The translations under genes were made by a program, and so were the position numbers. This document shows positions 61,084 through 64,000 of a stretch of 64,000 nucleotides of DNA, one piece after another. The notes under the pieces were generated by a model that saw only the letters and a program-made list of their open reading frames with translations, was not told the origin of the DNA and did not search any database. Numbering within the stretch: the first letter of the stretch is position 1; the number at the start of each line of letters is the position of its first letter. Source of the stretch: Flavobacterium resistens (GTDB lineage: Bacteria; Bacteroidota; Bacteroidia; Flavobacteriales; Flavobacteriaceae); the NCBI RefSeq assembly GCF_900182645.1, contig NZ_FXTA01000001.1, positions 1,178,001 through 1,242,000 of the forward strand, read 5' to 3'.

Positions 61084-61947
61084 CTAAACTTCCCACTCGC
61101 CTTTGGCCACAAATTGCGCTTTTCCTCCAATTTTTATATCAAACTGATCATCAGTTAATTTTCCTTTGAAATATATTTGTGATGGACGACCTATATAATC
61201 TCCCTGATAATTGATTAGTTCAAATTCAGGTTTGTGGTATTTCAGCAGAAAAGCCTGAAGGCAAGTACTTGCACTTCCTGTAGCGGCATCTTCTACCAAT
61301 TGATTATGCTCGACGCATAACATTCTGCTAAACAATTTTGAGCCTTCTAAATAATAAAAATACAAGCCTCTGTGATCAGTTTTGCAATTATTCTTAAGCC
61401 ATTTATCGGTTTTATCTTTATCTAAAACCAAATTTTCAAGTGCTCTTTTGCTGCTTAATCCAACCATTACAAAAGCACTTCCGGTTGTCACTTCCTGAAT
61501 TGGAAATTGATTTTCGAAATCGCTTATTTGCAGATTACTGAATGATGTTAAATCTTCTTTTGAAAAAATATCCCAAAACTTCGGCTGTGCTGCTTTTAAC
61601 CAAATCAATTCGTCAGATTTATGAATCGCAATTGGCCCAATCGGAACTTCTAATTTAATTTCGTCAGGCGAATTATCAAAAACCTTATTCATCAAAACCC
61701 ATGAAGTTCCAATTATTGGATGACCCGCAAACTGCATTTCATGAGCCGGAGTAAATATTCTAATCTCAGCTTTATTATTTTCTCTATCCAATTTGGTTAC
61801 AAATGTGCTTTCGGCAAAATTGATTTCGCGCGCCATTTGCTGCATTTCTGCTGAACTTAAATTTCCCGCATCTAAAAAAACCGCCAATTGATTTCCGGCA
61901 TATTTTTTATCAGCAAAAACATCAACTATATAAAAAGGTAAACTCAT
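61084..61947 (-). CDS. PhzF-family isomerase/epimerase-like protein
   Basis: A 287-residue cytoplasmic protein of the PhzF/DapF fold. It starts with FYIVDVFADKKYAGNQLAVF and has the catalytic glutamate in INFAESTF (about residue 46), then FAGHPIIGTSWVL and, in the second half, VEDAATGSASTCLQAFLL. These are the family motifs. The substrate is unknown; family members isomerise small unsaturated acids. It lies between the TPR and barrel genes on the same strand but has no obvious link to them. Confidence 0.85.
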   Translation of the reverse strand: MSLPFYIVDVFADKKYAGNQLAVFLDAGNLSSAEMQQMAREINFAESTFVTKLDRENNKAEIRIFTPAHEMQFAGHPIIGTSWVLMNKVFDNSPDEIKLEVPIGPIAIHKSDELIWLKAAQPKFWDIFSKEDLTSFSNLQISDFENQFPIQEVTTGSAFVMVGLSSKRALENLVLDKDKTDKWLKNNCKTDHRGLYFYYLEGSKLFSRMLCVEHNQLVEDAATGSASTCLQAFLLKYHKPEFELINYQGDYIGRPSQIYFKGKLTDDQFDIKIGGKAQFVAKGEWEV

Positions 61948-62036
61948 AATTTGTGAAATGTGATTTGTGAGATGTAAAATGTGTTTTGTGTTCGTTTCCT
62001 TTTACAGATAACATTTTACTTTTCACTTATATAAAA

Positions 62037-64000
62037 CTATTTACTGATAGACGAATTCGTTTTTGATTCTTCTAATTTAATCGCGCTCAATTCTCTTTTA
62101 GCTTCTTCAACAACATCCGGATAATCTGTAAAATTATTGATTACGTTATCTAAAATGTAAGTTGCCTGATAACTGTCTTTTAATCCGTAGAAATTTTTCG
62201 CCATTAAAACCAAGCCTTTCGCACCGTAATATTTGTAAGCCGAATAACTTTTTGCCAGTTTTTGAACAGCTACATTTGATGCGTCAAATTTTCCTTCTTT
62301 GGTTTTAAAATAAGCATCATAATAAAGCGCTTCAGCTGCTAATTCTCCTTTTGATGTTGTTAAAAGTTTTGCATACGCCACTTTTGCCTTGTCTTCATTT
62401 CCTGTCTGAATTGCAGCGCGGGCAACAATAATTTGGGCATCAGCTTTTACACCTGCATCAGCTTTTGGATTTTCTAAAACTTTCTCAGCCGAAACAACTG
62501 AATTATCATAATCTTTTTTGTCATAATAACATTTCATCAAATTAGCTTGGGCGAAGTTTTTATTCTGAGGATAATCAGCACCATTTTCCAAACGTACCAA
62601 AACCGGAATCGCTTTATCATAATCTTTAGCTTTTAGGTAAATCTGAGCCAATCTATTCAAAGCTTGTTCTGTAAATTCATTTCTTGGCTGATCAATTACA
62701 TATTGATAATTTGCAACTGATTTCATTTCTAAACCATCGGCATAATACAATTGCGCTAAATAGAAATTAGCTTCTAAAGCATGCAAACCTGACGGAAATT
62801 TGCTTACATAACCTGCAAAACCAGTAACTGCTGCTTTGCTGTTATTTTGAGTATATTGTTTGAAAGCAGCGTCGTATGTGTCATTATCCAATTCGGCATC
62901 TGTAACCGAAACAAAATCTAATGTTTTAACCCAAGTTGCATATTCATCCACTTTTCCTGAATCAACATAAATCAATCTTGCTGTAGCAACGGCTTCTAAA
63001 GCTTCAGGCGTTTTTGGGAATTCTGCAGTTACTTTTTTGAATTTAGCCAAAGCCAATTCGTCGCGATCAGAATTGTAATAAATCAAACCTTGTTTCAAAA
63101 TTGATTTTGACGTAAACGAACCGTCTTTATATTCAGAAATCAACTGATCATAGGTTTTAATTGCCAAATCATTTTTCTTGTCGGCTACATAAGTATTTCC
63201 TAATTCAAACAAAACATCATCACGATATTCTGATTTTTTATACATTTTTAAGAAGTTGTTCAACTCGCTGATTTTTTGATCGTTTTTCGACATAAAACCA
63301 TACGATAATGCTTTTTGAAATTGTGCATAATCAGCATCAACTCCTTTTGCGTCAATTGCTTTTCCGTAGGCTTCCATAGCCTGCGAATATTTAGAATTCA
63401 CAAAACGGGAATCTCCCAAACGCAAATACGAGTCATTCAAACGTGATTTATCAGAAGGAGAATTATCAATCTGCGCCTGAAATGAAGTTGCAGCCTGATC
63501 ATAATCTTTCAGTTTGAAATAAGTGTAACCGATGTTGTAATTGATGTTTTTGTATTCTTCTGTCGATTTTGCAGCAGCTTGTCCGGCAAACTGTTTGTAA
63601 GTCAACAAAGCATTCTGAAAATCATCTGCAAGATATTCTGTTTCAGCTTTCCAGAAAGTGGCACGCGCTGTAAATTCAGGTGTTTTTTGCTCGCTGATAG
63701 CGCTTTTGAACATTTTTCCAGCTTCAGCATAATTCGATTCATTGTACAATTCTAATCCTCTGTAAAACAATACTTTTTGATAAGCTGCTTTATTTTCTGA
63801 AGTTCTGTTTTTTTCTAACAAAGTCAAAGCTTCTTTATAATTTTTTGTAGAAATATAAGAGTCGACTAATAATTTTTCAACCTCAGATTTACTAGAATTG
63901 TTTGGATATTTTTTTAAGAAATCAAGCAAAATTCCAGGAACAGTTTGATAAGCATTTCCGATATCATAACTTAATTTCGCGTAATTCAGTGCAGCATCTT
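62037..64000 (-). CDS. large TPR protein, 5' end beyond the window
   Basis: The C-terminal 654 or so residues of a long protein made almost wholly of tetratricopeptide units, for example YKEALTLLEKNRTSENK, YLADDFQNALLTYKQFAG, LKDYDQAATSFQAQIDNSPS and ASTCLQ-free helical pairs to the end. The frame is open to base 64000, so the true start lies outside; a TTG at 63929 is internal. The 3' end is intact (stop at 62037). With a barrel protein downstream it may form part of an envelope complex. Its signal peptide is not visible here. Confidence 0.85.
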   Translation of the reverse strand, partial: DAALNYAKLSYDIGNAYQTVPGILLDFLKKYPNNSSKSEVEKLLVDSYISTKNYKEALTLLEKNRTSENKAAYQKVLFYRGLELYNESNYAEAGKMFKSAISEQKTPEFTARATFWKAETEYLADDFQNALLTYKQFAGQAAAKSTEEYKNINYNIGYTYFKLKDYDQAATSFQAQIDNSPSDKSRLNDSYLRLGDSRFVNSKYSQAMEAYGKAIDAKGVDADYAQFQKALSYGFMSKNDQKISELNNFLKMYKKSEYRDDVLFELGNTYVADKKNDLAIKTYDQLISEYKDGSFTSKSILKQGLIYYNSDRDELALAKFKKVTAEFPKTPEALEAVATARLIYVDSGKVDEYATWVKTLDFVSVTDAELDNDTYDAAFKQYTQNNSKAAVTGFAGYVSKFPSGLHALEANFYLAQLYYADGLEMKSVANYQYVIDQPRNEFTEQALNRLAQIYLKAKDYDKAIPVLVRLENGADYPQNKNFAQANLMKCYYDKKDYDNSVVSAEKVLENPKADAGVKADAQIIVARAAIQTGNEDKAKVAYAKLLTTSKGELAAEALYYDAYFKTKEGKFDASNVAVQKLAKSYSAYKYYGAKGLVLMAKNFYGLKDSYQATYILDNVINNFTDYPDVVEEAKRELSAIKLEESKTNSSISK

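Overview
The window is AT-rich chromosomal DNA from a member of the Flavobacteriia, most likely a Flavobacterium. Several things point there: promoters of the Bacteroidetes type (TTG, about 19 nt, TANNTTTG), near absence of Shine-Dalgarno sequences, a fused SecDF, a type IX secretion (T9SS) cargo module with a gliding-type C-terminal domain and a PorP/SprF partner, many SxxC lipoproteins and TonB-type outer-membrane proteins. I see no rRNA, tRNA, CRISPR array, transposase or integrase.

Bases 1-13300 are accessory in character. They hold a stand-alone RelA/SpoT-domain protein, a coiled-coil membrane protein, a divergent pair made of an XRE regulator and two small proteins, then a run of short lipoproteins and membrane proteins, many without a recognisable family. 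Recognised members are a YqaE/Pmp3 proteolipid, an LprI-type (DUF1311) protein, a DKNYY lipoprotein, an SRPBCC-fold protein, a DUF5995 protein and a GreA-C-type protein. Bases 13813-30085 hold an S9 peptidase, topoisomerase III, a DUF6265 lipoprotein, a PQQ-type beta-propeller protein, a frameshifted secreted-protein gene, an MFS transporter, a DUF4198 protein with a TonB-dependent siderophore receptor (probably a metal-uptake pair with matching promoters), an APC amino-acid permease and valS.

Bases 30372-38677 carry a DUF1573 protein, a lipoprotein, and a three-gene minus-strand operon: a secreted protein with a T9SS type B C-terminal domain, its PorP/SprF partner, and an OmpA/PD40 envelope protein. 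An aspartic protease-PDZ protein lies just upstream. Bases 38801-51237 are mostly housekeeping: an aminotransferase, folE, cysS, yidD, lgt, secDF, mdh and gyrB, plus a secreted protein that looks like a divergent lytic transglycosylase. Bases 51596-64000 hold a double-domain M16 peptidase, two adjacent asparagine synthetase genes (one has lost the glutaminase residues), a second GreA-like protein, an outer-membrane barrel, a PhzF-family enzyme and the 3' part of a long TPR protein.

The most interesting non-coding signals are: a palindrome TTACG-N6-CGTAA placed 21 nt upstream of a -7 box at two unrelated genes, with a third intergenic copy; a structured repeat beside folE and beside lgt/secDF whose central hairpin changes sequence but stays paired; near-perfect 30-bp inverted repeats forming MITE-like elements; and several other dispersed intergenic repeat families. 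No single gene cluster is clearly a new system. The best leads are the glutaminase-dead AsnB paralog, the CRP-like palindrome and the structured repeat.
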